From Parasponia andersonii (lineage: Eukaryota > Streptophyta > Magnoliopsida > Rosales > Cannabaceae): a stretch of DNA of 64,000 nucleotides. Under the pieces are notes generated by a model. It was given only the letters and a program-made list of their open reading frames with translations. It was not told the origin of the DNA and did not search any database. The translations under genes and the position numbers were made by a program. Below, piece by piece: positions 45,664 through 58,376 of this stretch (position 1 is its first letter; each line of letters starts with the position of its first letter). The stretch spans positions 515,687 to 579,686 of the forward strand of contig JXTB01000026.1 of assembly GCA_002914805.1 (NCBI GenBank), in the 5' to 3' direction.

Positions 45664-46022
45664 CACGTCCCTTACACCATATGAATAATAGTTGGCTTCA
45701 GTTCAAAGTTATTGACATTGATGGCTAGTCTTCAGATGCTAGAATCGACCCCATTAACCATGGGAATGAAAATCCCATAGTGGCCTTACATTATCTTGGT
45801 CTACCATGGTAGGTTGAGGGTTAGTTCTCTGATTTCTTTATCTTCTAATCTCTCTCAAGGTTCACACGATTTCAAGGTCTAGAGGCAAGAATTCAAGGCT
45901 TCTTGCTCATCTCATACACACATGTTAGCATTCTAGTACCTGAAATACTCACAAAAACAAAGAAAATTTGAATTAAATCTAAACTAGTTGATATTAGTAT
46001 TAACAAACTATAATCACCATGT
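45664..46022 (-). other. Athila leader region upstream of gag
   Basis: About 360 bp between the primer-binding site and recognisable gag. No separate feature is seen. Confidence 0.5.
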
Positions 46023-46040
46023 TCCCCCGCAACAGTACCA
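46023..46040 (-). promoter_or_regulatory. Primer-binding site of the Athila element
   Basis: The minus strand reads TGGTACTGTTGCGGGGGA, a few bases after the 5' LTR. It is a degenerate form of the TGGCGCCGTTGCCGGGGA site usual in Athila/Tat elements. Confidence 0.8.
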
Positions 46041-46046
46041 AAAATT

Positions 46047-47637
46047 TATTGGTTTATTTCTAATACAAAAAACACCACAAGTATATGGGTCACAACAAGT
46101 AATATAGAAGGTAAGTGAGTGTTGAATCTCATGAGGAGTAAACGAATTACAAATGATAAGTACTAACCAAAACTAATTGATGATTTATCCAAAAGACAAT
46201 AAGAAGTTGTTTTGAACCGAAATTAAAATATGAATTCACTAGAAAAAGAAATAATGGAAATTAATACTAAACAACCAATAGAAGTTTTACAACAATGAGA
46301 TAAAGCCTAGGGATATAATCTCTCCTCTAACTCCTTCAATTATTAGTTTTCCTCACCCTTCAATCATCCACTTAAAATTAATAACCAAAAACTCAGTGGT
46401 ATTCACAAATTCATTTCCAAGATATAGGTGAAAATACTTAAACAAGATAGTATGTTACTCATAACATAAATTTATTAAACTCATTAAGCTTGGCAATTCC
46501 CATACAAGTTAGTATAAATTATTTAGGTATATTCCCATCCTATGTAAACTCACCCTAGACTAGGTAATCCTATGTTGTTCAACTTGAGTTCAAATCTACA
46601 CTCTCTATTCCAAGTTCATATAGATTTCACACAATAATCAACTTAATCGCCAGATGAATAGAAGCATTAAGCATAAAGTAGAAAAATTAACTCCCTAGAA
46701 AATGAGCTCAGTTCATAGATGAATTACATTATAGGTTTGATTACATCCCTAGAAAAAGAGCTCAGTTCATAGTTATGCTAGAAAGAACACAACAACAATA
46801 ATGATATAGCTGATACACGCCCATAGCAGAAAAACAAACGAAGAAATAGAGGAAAGATAAAGAAAAACTTCTTGAAGCTTGTTCAATCCGCTGGTCTCTT
46901 CCTGAATCCTTGTGATTCCTTCTGCTCTTTGTTATTTCTCCTTCACAAACTATCTCTAACTTTGCCTAATTCTGGCTGCTAGAGTTTCTCCTTCTTGCTT
47001 CTGCTGACTTCAGAAGAGGCTAAATACTAAAGACCGTCCGGCTACGATCCAGAAATTCTATAACTTGTCTTGCTCCTCGCGAGGTCGCAATGCCAAAATT
47101 GGCACCACGGTGCTAAGACGCTCAATAAGGTGGTGTTGTGGCACCAAAATGTGGCATTAAGGTGCCATGGAATACTGACCTAGTGCTGTGGCACCGTGAG
47201 AGTGGTGCTACGATGCCATTCCCTAGCACTACGGTGCAATTTCATAGTGTTGCGGTGCTAGTTCCTGGCACTATAGTGCTATGTCTCTGGAACTTTCAGT
47301 GCTACGATGCCACTTCCTGGCACTACGGTACCAGGTTTCTAAAACTCTCAGTACTGTGGCATTGTAGTGCCTAGTTTTTGCCTAGTTTTTTCTCTATCTG
47401 CTGGCACTGCTTCACTTTGCTGAGATGTTGACACTGTGTTCTCCTATCTTTTCTTGTAATTGGATTAAGTTACTTTGATTAAACCACAATTTTTCTTCAA
47501 AAGTTGATATTCTCTAGCTCAAGACTCCTCACCTAAAATATACACCAAAAGAATCAAAATCAGATAAAAAGAGCTCAAAGACAAGCAATTCTTAGGCTTA
47601 AAAGGATAGTAAAGTTATGTGTAAAATCAACTTAACA
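46047..47637 (-). repeat. 5' LTR of the Athila element
   Basis: About 1.59 kb. On the plus strand it runs from TATTGGTTTATTTC to CAACTTAACA. It carries the second palindrome array at about 47080-47380. Confidence 0.9.
47080..47380. repeat. Array of short palindromes in the right Athila LTR
   Basis: At least eight degenerate units of the type TGGCACYRYGGTGCCA, among them TTGGCACCACGGTGCTAA, TGTGGCATTAAGGTGCCA, CTAGCACTACGGTGCAA, CTGGCACTATAGTGCTA and CTGGCACTACGGTACCAG. Confidence 0.8.
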
Positions 47638-48350
47638 GTGCACTTGTGTTGTTTACCAAGAAAACTGATGGTACGTTTAGACTCTATATGGATTACAGAA
47701 GATTAAATCTGCTAACTATGAAGAATAAATATCCTCTACCAAGGATAGATGAGTTGTTTGATTAATTTAGTGGATTAAGATTCTTCTCTAAGATCGATTT
47801 GAGATTGGGTTATCACCAGTTAAAGATTTGAGAGGAAGACATATCGAAAATCGTGTTCAGAAATCATTATGATCAGTTTGAGTTCTTAGTTATACCGTTT
47901 GGTCTGACTAATGTTGTTACAGCATTCATAGATCTTGTGAATAGGATTTTTAGACCTTATCTAGATCAGTTTATGGTTGTCTTCATTGATGACATCTTAG
48001 TATACTCGAAGGCTCGAGAAGAGCATGCTGAACACTTAAGGATTGTACTTTAGATTTTGAAAGATCATTAGTTATATGCCAAGTAATCCAAGTGTGACTT
48101 TTGGATAACAGAAGTGAAATTTTTGGGACGTGTAATTTCTCAAAAAGGTAGTTCATTCCATCCTGCTATGATAGAAGCTATTCTAAAGTGGGAAAGACCA
48201 AAGAATGTGACTAAGATAAGAAGTTTTCTCGGCTTAGCGGGGCTACTACCGTCGTTTTGTAGAGAACTTCTCAATAATTTTGATAAAGTTAACAAGAAAA
48301 GATATCAAGTTCATTTAGGATAATGACTATGAAGAAGCTTTCATAGAATT
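47638..48350 (+). pseudogene. Element B reverse transcriptase, right part
   Basis: It resumes at the GTGCA target repeat with [20 protein letters not shown] and [49 protein letters not shown] and [17 protein letters not shown] (catalytic FIDD) follow. The thumb reads VKFLGRVISQKGSSFHPA and [10 protein letters not shown]. Stops and a frameshift near 48235 break it. Confidence 0.88.
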
Positions 48351-48786
48351 GAAGAAGAGATTGATAACTGCACCTGTTCTTACTGTTCCTAATACTAATG
48401 AACCATATGTTGTGTACACCGATGCTTCTACTTCTGGATTGGAATGTGTCTTGACAAAGAATAGTAAGGTAGTGGCTTATACTTCTTGTCAGTTGACACC
48501 ACATAAGAAGAACTATCCTACTCATGATCTGGAAATTGCAGTAATGATTTTTGCTCTCAAGATTTGGAGATGTTACTTGTATGGTGTGAAATTTGACGTA
48601 TTCTCTTATCACAAGAGCTTGAAGTATCTCTTCACTCAGCATGATTTGAACTTGAGGCAGCGTAGATGGTTTGAGTATATGCAAGATTATGACTTCGAAC
48701 TGCGCTACCATCCTAGTAAAATCAATGTTGTAGCAGATGCATTGAGTAGAAAACCTTATGGTACATTAGCTACACCTATTTCTTAG
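48351..48786 (+). pseudogene. Element B RNase H
   Basis: An open stretch: [51 protein letters not shown] and [14 protein letters not shown]. The third acidic residue of D-E-D-D (usually in TDHKS) is replaced: the sequence reads SYHKS. It ends in a stop at 48784-48786. Confidence 0.88.
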
Positions 48787-50365
48787 ATTTGGAAGAACTT
48801 GGTGATAATTGGTGATTATAATTTGTAGTATTTCGAGATTGAGAAAACTGTTTACCTTAGTAATATTGTTACCACACAGTACTTCTCCAGATAGTGTAGC
48901 AAAGTCAATGACAAGATCAAGAGTTGAGCACAATCTAGAATCAACTCGAAAATGGTGAATAATTGGATGTTTGGAGTATAAATAGAGAAAGATTTGTGCT
49001 TTTCAGATGAAAGCTAGCGTTAGCTAATGATCCTTATCTTAGAGAGACTATCCTCACTGAGGCTCACAAGTCAAAATTTGTGGTACATCCTAATAGCACA
49101 AAGATATACAATGATCTGAAAAGACAGTAGTAGTGGAAAGGTATGAAGCATGAAATAGCTACTTTCATGGCTAAGTATGTAACTTGTCAACAAGTCAGGC
49201 AGAACACCAGAGACCAATTGGACTATTATAACCTTTACCCATATCGGAGTAGAAATGGAATAAAATCACAATGGACTTTATGATGGTTTTGCCAACGACT
49301 TGAAAGAAGAACGATGTAGTTTGGCTAATTGTTGATTGAATGATGAAGATTGCTCATTTCATACCGATTAAATTTGATTTTTCACTTAACAAGCTTAGTC
49401 GTCTCTATACTAATAATATTGTGCCATCAAGCATAGTTTCTAACAAACACCCAAAATTTACATCAAAGTTCTAGAGAGCTTTGCAGAAAGCTTTGAGAAT
49501 ATAATTGAATCTTAGTACAACTCATCATTCTCAGATAGATGGCCAATCTGAGAGGACTATTCAGATACTAAAAGACATTCTTTGCTCTTGTATACTTAAT
49601 TTTGGTAGAAGCTGGGATGATCACCTGTTATTGGCAAAGTTTGCTTATAATAACAATTATCAAGCCAGTCTTGGGATGGCTTCATATGAGGTATTGTATG
49701 GGAGGATATGTAGATTACCTTTATGTTAGGCTGATACAAAGAAGCATGTTACTCTTGGGCCAAAATTGATATATAAGACTACTGACAAGATTGCTAAGAT
49801 TCGAAAAAGACTCAAGGTTATGCAGAGTCATCAGAAAAGCTATGCAGATATAAAAAATGTGAAGTAATGTTAAAAGTTGATAATCAAGTATTCTTAAAAG
49901 TAATGCCAAGGCATGGGATCACTAGATTTGGAATTAAAGGCAAATTGACACCAAGATAAATTGGACCATTCAAGATTACTACTAGAATTGGGCCAGTAGC
50001 GTATCACTTAGATTTGCCTCTATAGTTGGATGGGGTACATAACATATTTCATGTCTCGATACTCAGAAAGTATGTGCCTGACCTAACACATGTCATCCGG
50101 TATATGGAAGTACCTTTACAAGAAGATATAACATATGAAGAACAACTAGTATGAATACTGGGAAAAGAGCTCAAAGTGCTTCGAAAAAAAGAGATACCAC
50201 TTAAGGTTCTCTGGCAACACCATAAGGAAGACAAAGCTATTTGAGAGCTTGAAATAGAAATGTATGCGAAATATCTTTATTTGTTTAACTTTCAGCTTGA
50301 AGTTGTATTTTGATGCTTGTGTTATATTCGAATTTCGGGGCAAAATTCTTTTAAGGAGGGGAGGA
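48787..50365 (+). pseudogene. Element B integrase and chromodomain remnant
   Basis: Zinc-finger words near 49046-49200 ([23 protein letters not shown]), then TTHHSQIDGQSERTIQILKD (catalytic Glu) and YNNNYQASLGMASYEVLYGR at 49505-49729. A chromodomain-like tail near 50085-50270 reads LGKELKVLRKKEIPLKVLW and QHHKEDKAI. Numerous stops. The polypurine tract AAGGAGGGGAGGA is at 50353-50365. Confidence 0.82.
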
Positions 50366-52227
50366 TGTAAAAGCTAGTTTTAATTAATAGCATTTTGGCC
50401 TTTTTAAACTCAACGACATTGATGTAAATATGTATTTTCATATTTAAATAATAAAAATATCTGGAATATTTTATTATTTTGCAACAATACCTAGATTTTG
50501 CATAAAACCCCTTAAAAAATCAAATTCTCTCAAAGGAGTACTTGAGAAGAAAGAAAAGAGAGAAAAACACCCGAAATGTTGAAGCTCACCACCACCACAT
50601 GCTGCCACAGCCAGGCCCACGCATCATCGCACGCCAAAGAGGACTCATCGATGATCAAAACCCTACTGGTTTCGCCAGAATTGGAGCTCCGATGACCGAG
50701 ATCCGGCTATCTAAAGATCACACCAAAAACACATTTTTTCGGCGTCTGACTTCCGTTTTCGACACCTCTAGTGAGTGGAGTCTTGTCTCGTCTTCGCTAA
50801 CCTCTTCTAAGTATTTGCTCAGTAAAAATTCATCTCTAGTAAGATTTTTTACCACTTGTACCGTTTTTACCAACTTTGTAGAAAAGTGATATCTACGTAA
50901 TTATTTTGGTTAAGTCATTTATTTAACCAATGTAAATATATGAAGTGAAAAAAAGTTAAAAATCATGAATAATTGTAGTTAGTAGAAGTAAAAACAATAA
51001 CTATAAATGTGGTAAATAATAATTAGAAAGTATATGTATAACATAGTGTTTTTAGGTGTACTGTATTCAGTGGTGACCTCTGTTTCTGCGTTTAAAGCTC
51101 AAATTAAGAAGTCACTTTTTTAAGTTAACTTACTGGGAATCAAAAACTATTATTTATGCACCTGAGTGATCAATAAGGGATTGTTTGAGTGTTAATTGCC
51201 TGGTATTATTACCATATCGAGGTAGAGATTTGATTACATGATTTTTATATATGTTTTGAATTTAAACATTGAAAATTATTTATGAAAAATCGTGATTTCA
51301 CGATAGTTTGACAAATGGCTATAAAGTGTTGGATTATACTGGGATTGGATTGTGTAGATTTTTATACATATTTTTATATTATGACTATGGAGTAACATAG
51401 TGGTGTGCTGCCCATGTACAATAAATCCTAGAATAATACCAAGTTGGATTTTCAAATCATGATTTGATTATTAGATACATGGTTATTGTATACTATTACA
51501 TATTAAACATACCACAGACTTGAGTTCTATTATAGCATTGTAGTATTTTTAAATTGCTAACGAGTTACTGCAGTCCTAGGTGTGAGATCTAGGTCCTTGT
51601 ACAGGTTTTTGGTGATACGCTTACAGGTAGTGTCAAGATACTAGTTACCTCTACTATAGAGGTGTTATAGGTCCGTGATTAGAGGATGAGAGCTCATTTA
51701 TATTCTTGTTGATGTATGATATGCACAATGATGTGGTTTTAATTTTAGTTTTGAATATGTGATTATTCTGGATACTAATGATTTATAAACTTAATTTTTA
51801 AATAGATTTAAGGGAACTAACCATGCAGTTTTGAGAAATTGCATCTATCTAAAAGATAATTAAATTCTTACTGAGCATGTAAATACTCATCCCTTACTTT
51901 TCCCCTCTCAAGTCATGCTTGATATAATTTAGAGACTCAGGAGCAGAGTAGTAAGAAACTAATTAACTTGCTGGAAATTGGTAACTGTGTAAAATAATTT
52001 TGTTATTTATCTTGGCTTGTAACAAATACTTAAGAGCCTATTTCATAGACTCGGTATATATAATTCGTGTGCTAGATTATGAGACTATTGATGATGATAC
52101 TTGGTTTGTTTTAATAAATTTCATCAACAATCTATGTCTAATAGTGATCACAAAACTATGAGAATTTTATTTCAAAATCATTTTTATAAAATTTTCAAAA
52201 ATAACTTTTGAATTTCCGATTGTGACA
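50366..52227 (+). repeat. 3' LTR of element B
   Basis: About 1.86 kb, TGTAAAAGCTAG to CCGATTGTGACA. The first ~430 bp match 24350-24777. Followed by the TAAGA target repeat and the rest of Copia-3. Confidence 0.82.
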
Positions 52228-52285
52228 TAAGATAGTATCGGTAGATAAACTAGCAGTTTAATTTAGAAAGCACTATTGCAAAAGA
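52228..52285 (+). pseudogene. Copia-3: RNase H C-terminus, right half
   Basis: Directly after element B the plus strand reads KIVSVDKLAV, a stop, then FRKHYCK. This is the expected continuation of the REIVQRGDVT block that stops at 24349 (family pattern KIxSxDNLADPFTK). One base of frameshift separates the two halves. It supports the outer boundaries of element B. Confidence 0.75.
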
Positions 52286-54075
52286 TGGGATTCTACTCAT
52301 GCTTTACTATGATAAAGGTATCGAGATCTCAGAAAATATACACATTCATTAGCCGGCAGCTGCTTCGTAAAATTTAGAGAGAATTTGTGAGAATAAATTA
52401 GAGTCGAGATTTGAGAAGTCGAAGGAGGAGAATCAAAGGAGTTTGACTCCTTGACAATCGTAGGTGAGTTCAAAGAAAGGAAACCACAGTCGGGAACAAT
52501 TTAATCCTGTAACATGCCAGAAGTTCTCTTGGTTTGACGTGAGTGTGTAACATACTAAATCTGATCATATCAACAAAGGTAAAATTGTAAAAAATAATTA
52601 ATTATTTATTTATTTTTTACTGTAGCATACTAAATTTTGAATAGGCTATTTTCCAAAACGTAAGTTCTTTTCATTTAATAGCACCTTAGGATATAGCATA
52701 TCCTTAAATTTAAGGGCAAGGAAAGGCTTATGGTGCATACCTAGACGCCAAACCTAGGGATGGATATAATAGGCCACAAAATGTTTCAAGGAGTTGAAAA
52801 TAAGCAAAGATTAATAATATATATGAGGTACTTTCATTAGTATCTTTTGGAAAAATTCATGAAAATAGACCTTTTGTAACTGACTTTTGTAAACAACCTG
52901 TTTTAAATTTCTTTGTAAAATAGTCTTTTCGAGTGTGATGTTTAGCATCACAAATTATGTGTGTTGAGTGTCGAAAAAGGCTACTTTACAAAAAATTTTA
53001 AAATAAAAGTCTTATACTAAAAGTTACTTTTAAAAATGTTTATTTTGCAAAAGAGCCCTATCTTTTATGAATAAGTTATTTGGGATCAAGTGCTCTCTTG
53101 AGGACTATTTTTGGTTGCAGGATTCTTGCTTATATATCAAGACTAGTGATAGCTCATATGACTAACTCTTCAAAACATTTTCTTCTTTTTTCCCTGAAAA
53201 TAAAGTGCATGTAATCATATTATAGTATTTAAACAAATAATTATGATTTAGACCCACATAAAATATAAATATAAAAACAAAATAGGCTTCAAAATTTAAT
53301 AGGTGTATACCAGCTAGGTTCATTATTTCCAGATAGACAATTATACAATGACAATACTAATTAAAGGCCGTTTGTTATGGGGTAATCTTTAATTGAAAAT
53401 GAGTATTTTAATACATTTTTATATTTGGTATCTTTTTAATACCTAGTAAAGTAATTACCTTAGGAATCTACTTCTCTTAAGTGAGGATCATCTTAAAATT
53501 ACTAAAATATATAGATTTTAAATGGCCAACCCCTAAAATGCGTTAATATATGCAAAACGTGAAATGTTTGTATAATCTACCCAAAAACAAAATCAAAATA
53601 AAGTCTCAAGAAAATCCCAAACTGACAAGATAATGAAGCAATCCGCAATGAAAGTACAAAGCTCAAATAGAGAAAAAGAATACAATAGCTGAGAAATCAA
53701 AGTACTTGTGATGAAAGCAATAAAACGGATAGGAAGACACGTCTTTATCGGCAGACAATAGTCAAAAATTTGAATAGTAAGACTAGATAACTACGTTATT
53801 GGTACACAACCATACTACGTGAGACACCAAAATATTCTTCTTATTCATTCTTTTAGCACATTTCTCCCAAGCTAACCAAAACCTCCAAGAACTTGCCATG
53901 GATTTCAATTTGACGAAATTGACATATAGAAAGACTCTTAATCAAGCCATTGTCTAATTTTTCAAATATTCTCGTCTATTTGACAAAGCTATTGTCTAAT
54001 TTTTCAAACATAGAATTTTAACAAAGCCTTGATCTAGAAGTACGAAAAAATATTATGTAACTTGAAACACTTTAA
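52286..54075. other. AT-rich spacer, possibly Copia-3 3' end and the interior of a minus-strand Copia
   Basis: No gene seen. A duplicated GTCTAATTTTTCAAA motif (about 53953 and 53995) lies near the right end. The part just left of 54076 should be leader or gag of the minus-strand Copia if it is not truncated, but I could not read domains there. Confidence 0.4.
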
Positions 54076-54088
54076 GCTCTCAATGCTA
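54076..54088 (-). promoter_or_regulatory. Degenerate primer-binding site, minus strand
   Basis: The minus strand reads TAGCATTGAGAGC, close to TGGTATCAGAGC with substitutions and one extra base, next to the TG/CA end of the LTR at 54090. Confidence 0.45.
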
Positions 54089-54089
54089 C

Positions 54090-55140
54090 TGATGGAAATT
54101 TTACTAGATATATGCATATATTTATTGGAAACTATACATGTATAGCACATGTATAGCAGAAAAATTAGCAGTAGCCATTATTAAACTTTTTTATATGAAA
54201 ACATTATTAAACTTTTTTATGTGAAAACACACTTTTCTTAACCAATGAACAAACATATATTAATATGAACATCATACAATATACATAAAGTCTAGATGCA
54301 GAATTCTAGAGAAAAAGGATTTTATGTTTACCTCTTGATGTGTGCTCCTATTTAATCTTCGTTGATCTTTTTGTAGACAATAATCAAACCTCTAATCTTA
54401 GATCTTCTAGCCTGTTCTCTAGCTTTAGAAGATGAGGTGACACCAAGTTCAATTTTCCTTTGGAGAACAATCAATAGCAACTTTCTTGATTTTTAAGAAT
54501 ACCGAGAGTTGAGATGAGAACATGAAATTCGAGAGAACTATTTTTTTTCTCTCCTTGATTGCTATGGCCAAAATCCCTCTCTCTCTCTCTCTCCCTTTGT
54601 ATCTTACGTGCAGCACTATTGTGGAAATTGTGTGGTTTTTATTTCATTATATCATACATATTTGAGGTCTAAACTGTTAACTTTATTCTAATTAAGATTG
54701 GGTTTATTCTTCAATTTAGACTTTTTGTGTATTTTTATACGATTATACAACTCTTGTTACATCGTTATAAAATTATGAATTTGTATGTAGAATCCTCATT
54801 TTACATAGTTTAATGAAACTAATTTTACGAATATCATCAATCAATTAATGAGTTTTATTGAGGTAGACAAAGAACCTAATTGGTCCAAATAATCCAATTA
54901 TAATAGTGTGATAAGTATCGTATTAACTTATTATCGTATTTATGTTAATATTATTAGTATAGGGATTACTCCACTAAATGCCTAAATATTGTACTCTTAG
55001 ATTAAGTATTATACATTTTATAGAGATTTAATCAACTAACCTTGAATAAATGATCCATCTAGTATATTCTATACTATATGTGAAATCTCTATACTGTGTC
55101 GTATTTAGACAAGTAAAATTATTATAATACTCTTCCAACA
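54090..55140 (-). repeat. Probable Copia 5' LTR on the minus strand (element otherwise lost)
   Basis: 1051 bp with plus-strand ends TGATGGAAAT and CTTCCAACA, so the minus strand begins TGTTGGAAG and ends TTCCATCA. A degenerate primer-binding site abuts the end. Inside are a (CT)n tract near 54572-54592 and a doubled ATTAAACTTTTTATRTGAAAA unit at about 54178-54227. No second LTR is seen. Confidence 0.5.
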
Positions 55141-58100
55141 TATACTTACCTTTAAATTACCATCTTTTTAAAAGGAATAATGTTATTGATAATTTTACTC
55201 ATAATGGACATTAGACAAAATTATCAATCATTCACAAAGTAAATACCAAGATCTTAGATATTATTATTTCAAGAATCTTGAAAGATTCAAAGTACCATTA
55301 AAGAATTTGGCGTTTCCATCAATTCATAAATCATAACTTCCAAAATGCAAGTGTTCGTATTGTTCAGAATGGAAGTTAGTCTTTTAACAAATCAAAAGGC
55401 TACAACTCATAAAAAAAAGTTCACTCAAATAATAAGGATTTAGATCTATATGCTAAGAGCCAGTAAATAATAATAATTGACATAGTTGGTCTAAATGAGA
55501 GACATTATATCACAATCCGAGGGCAGAATTAGTGGCAGAATGAGTATTTCACAAAATAAAAAATACCAAAATTTAGTTTAAAAGTTTCAAAAATTTATAA
55601 ACATTTATAATGGCCTCTAAAATTGTTTAAGTAAAAGAAAACTCACAGTAAGTACGTCACTCTTTATAGGTAGATTGGAATAAAAATAATTGCTTGAAGT
55701 TGTGTATCATTATTCATAAATAGTCGAGTGAGGTCCGACACCGATCTATGATGCTCGCACTCATAAGTGGTATCGAGAAACAACAACGAACAATTGTATA
55801 TTCATCAGGTACGACCACAGAGGAATGTCATTTTTGTGGGTCTTACTTGTGGCTACGTGGCTTGATAGTTGATGATGGCAAAATGATGACTTGAGGGAAA
55901 GAATGGTCTTATGAGTTTGGTCTAGTGGTACTTGGACCTAAACGAAGAAGAAGATGAAAATGGAGGTGGTGAGTATTTGGGGCAGAGATGATGAGGCAAG
56001 TGATAAAGAGGAAATGAGATAAATTGAAACCAAAGAAAAGAAAATGAAGAGATTAGATGGACATGATACGAATCAATGCCGAAATCAGTTGTCGGGGAAG
56101 TCGGCGCCGCATGGCTCTTATCGGGGAGATAAACGAGACTTTATTTCTTTCTTCTTTTTTTTTCAATAATTTATAGATAACATACCCAAAACACCCATTA
56201 AAATAATTGATTTTTACACATTAGCACTGTAAAGTGTTTAATTTATTGCATATTCAAAATTGACATTGTTGGCCTAAATGACAAACCTTAGTGATTACGG
56301 AGTTCTCTTAATTTATTGTATGTTATAAATCGACACTAGTTTTCTAAGTGAAAAGACCCTAGAGAATGGCATGTTGTAGGTAGCCTACTTTTAAATCGGT
56401 ATTGCTGGTCCAATTATGTGACCAATGTAATTATGATATGGTTTTATTTCCTTATGACTCGACAAAAGCTAAAGAGGGTGCCATCTTGCTTATATGCTAC
56501 TTAAAGTACCGAATGGTCTAGTGTAGAATCATGCACGTGCATTCAATCTTTGTACATACCTGATTGGTGTTGATTGTTACTAATTAGTGTTAACTAGCTT
56601 ATGATTTGGTCATTATGATCAAATTGTATTGTACGGTTCTTTAATTTGCTATTAGAGAATTTAACAAAAGTTATGATAGTAGCGTCTAGGCATATATGTT
56701 TGTGTTGTGCGTAATTATTTCATAGAAGTTATTGTTACTTTTATACTTACTCCATGAGCTTCTAGCTTATTAGAATTTCCTTGTGGTATAAGTAAATTTA
56801 AAAATTCTCTAGTGGAAGGTTGCGAGTAACGAAGCTGAGTTACCGTCGGTGTATATATAGGACAGATCGTTAGAAGATAATTGAAGAAAAATGTTCTATC
56901 CTTTTACGATCTTAATTTTCACGGTATATAAATATACATAATGGTAGCTATTTTAGTAGGTATTTATTCCATTATTTATGTGTAAGCTGTTAGATTATCA
57001 TTTAATAACGATCTAATAACTGTAAAAAAAATCATGAAAAAACTTACATTATTAATGTTATTTTTTTTCTTTATATTTTTTTCCTTATTTTTAATATAAA
57101 AAAATATGTAAAAAAAATTTTATTAGTCAAAACAATATCTATATATAATTTTAAAAATATATATATACGGGATGGATTGATGTCCATACATAATCTATAT
57201 ATATTAATAGTTTTTGCAGTTTATATATATATATATATAATCTATATATAAAATTCTAAACATTTTATATATATATATTAATAGTTTCTGAAAAGTTTTA
57301 GAAAATCAATGTGTTATACCTGGTAATTAGTACCGGGATATTACAGAAAGTGACAAATATTGATTCGTTAAAGAGAAGAAAGAAAGTACACCACACATAG
57401 TTCACTAGGTTCAAAGAAATACATAGATATAGTTTAAATCATTCGCATTAGGAACTTGCCAGTCCAGTGTTTTGCTATATGCGCATAACTTTTCTTCAAT
57501 TTCAATTTAAACATGGATTTGATTCACTCTATGTTTGTTTTGAGAAATATTTACTATTAAAACGAAAAAAAATAAGGAAAATGATTTCATTTGAATAACT
57601 CTATTTACGGCAATAACCTAATCCCTTTTTCTGTAATGCATGCATACAAATAGGCTACTAATGTGAGTAAAGCAAATGTGGCCGTAGTATTTATATCTTT
57701 TGTGGTATGGCTAACTCAACCATGAGGAAATGTATGATTTTGGTAAAGCAGTCCCTACCAATTCGAAACGAAGATGCATGAATAAAGACAAAGTTCTAAT
57801 AAATCGTGTTACATGACTTAGAGGAAGGACCAAGCAAGGGGATCAAAATATTGTTTATCGTAGTAACTAAATATACTTGAAAGAGAACATAATTGAAACA
57901 TCTACATGTCTCCCAAGGCTACTGCTGTCATAATAACGATTTGTAATCCATACTCTCAACGTCGTTCCAAATGTCCTGAAAATACATGCATAACATAAAA
58001 TAACTTTTAAATAAATGCTATCAACTATATTTAGTAATGAATACAAGAAAGTAAGAAATTTAAAGAAAAACTTCAATAGGTTCATTGAATTACATTGAGG

Positions 58101-58267
58101 AGAAGACAAATGTGAAAATACCAAAGCTAATCCAATGAAATCTACAATATTCAAACATTATATTCTATCCAATAAAACAATAATGTATTAATAAGACTAG
58201 TTTGTCCTTTAACGAAGAGATTCGTAAAAATTCAAAAGTCTAGCAAGTTTGACAAATTAAATGGTGT
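55141..58267. other. AT-rich intergenic region
   Basis: About 3.1 kb without a supported gene. It contains AT microsatellite tracts around 57150-57290. Short open frames, including one on the minus strand at 57867-58154, have no recognisable family features. Confidence 0.45.
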
Positions 58268-58331
58268 TGTAAAAACCCAAAACTTTAAAGTGTGAATTGG
58301 TCATTTGACCATAATTTTATTTTAAAGAAAC

Positions 58332-58333
58332 AG

Positions 58334-58376
<43 letters not shown>

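Larger units (their letters stand above)
35413..47637 (-). mobile_element. Athila-type Ty3/gypsy element, minus strand, nested in element B
   Basis: LTRs at 35413-37031 and 46047-47637 flank minus-strand gag, protease, RT, RNase H, integrase and an extra ORF. A perfect 5-bp target duplication GTGCA lies at 35408-35412 and 47638-47642. Removing the element re-joins element B RT (SPWGA before, [11 protein letters not shown] after). The minus-strand primer site resembles the tRNA-Asp type site usual for Athila. The whole coding region is broken by stops. Confidence 0.93.
24350..52227 (+). mobile_element. Element B: chromodomain (Tekay-like) gypsy retrotransposon, interrupted by elements A and Athila
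   Basis: Its LTR start TGTAAAAGCTGG is at 24350 and its 3' LTR at 50366-52227 ends TGTGACA. Flanking 5-mers TATGA/TAAGA and the interrupted Copia-3 frame fix both ends. Of its own sequence there remain about 0.43 kb of 5' LTR, part of protease (from 33482), the RT start up to 35412, and RT-RNase H-integrase-chromodomain at 47638-50365. Gag was lost with the insertion and deletion at element A. Confidence 0.85.

Noticed and set aside
57867-58154. Minus-strand frame of 95 codons, and a nearby possible last exon after a TTTTCAG site near 57978
   Set aside because: The hydrophobic composition is typical of AT-rich DNA, no family is recognised, and the short exon-like piece (DIWNDVESMDYKSLL) has no supported upstream exon.
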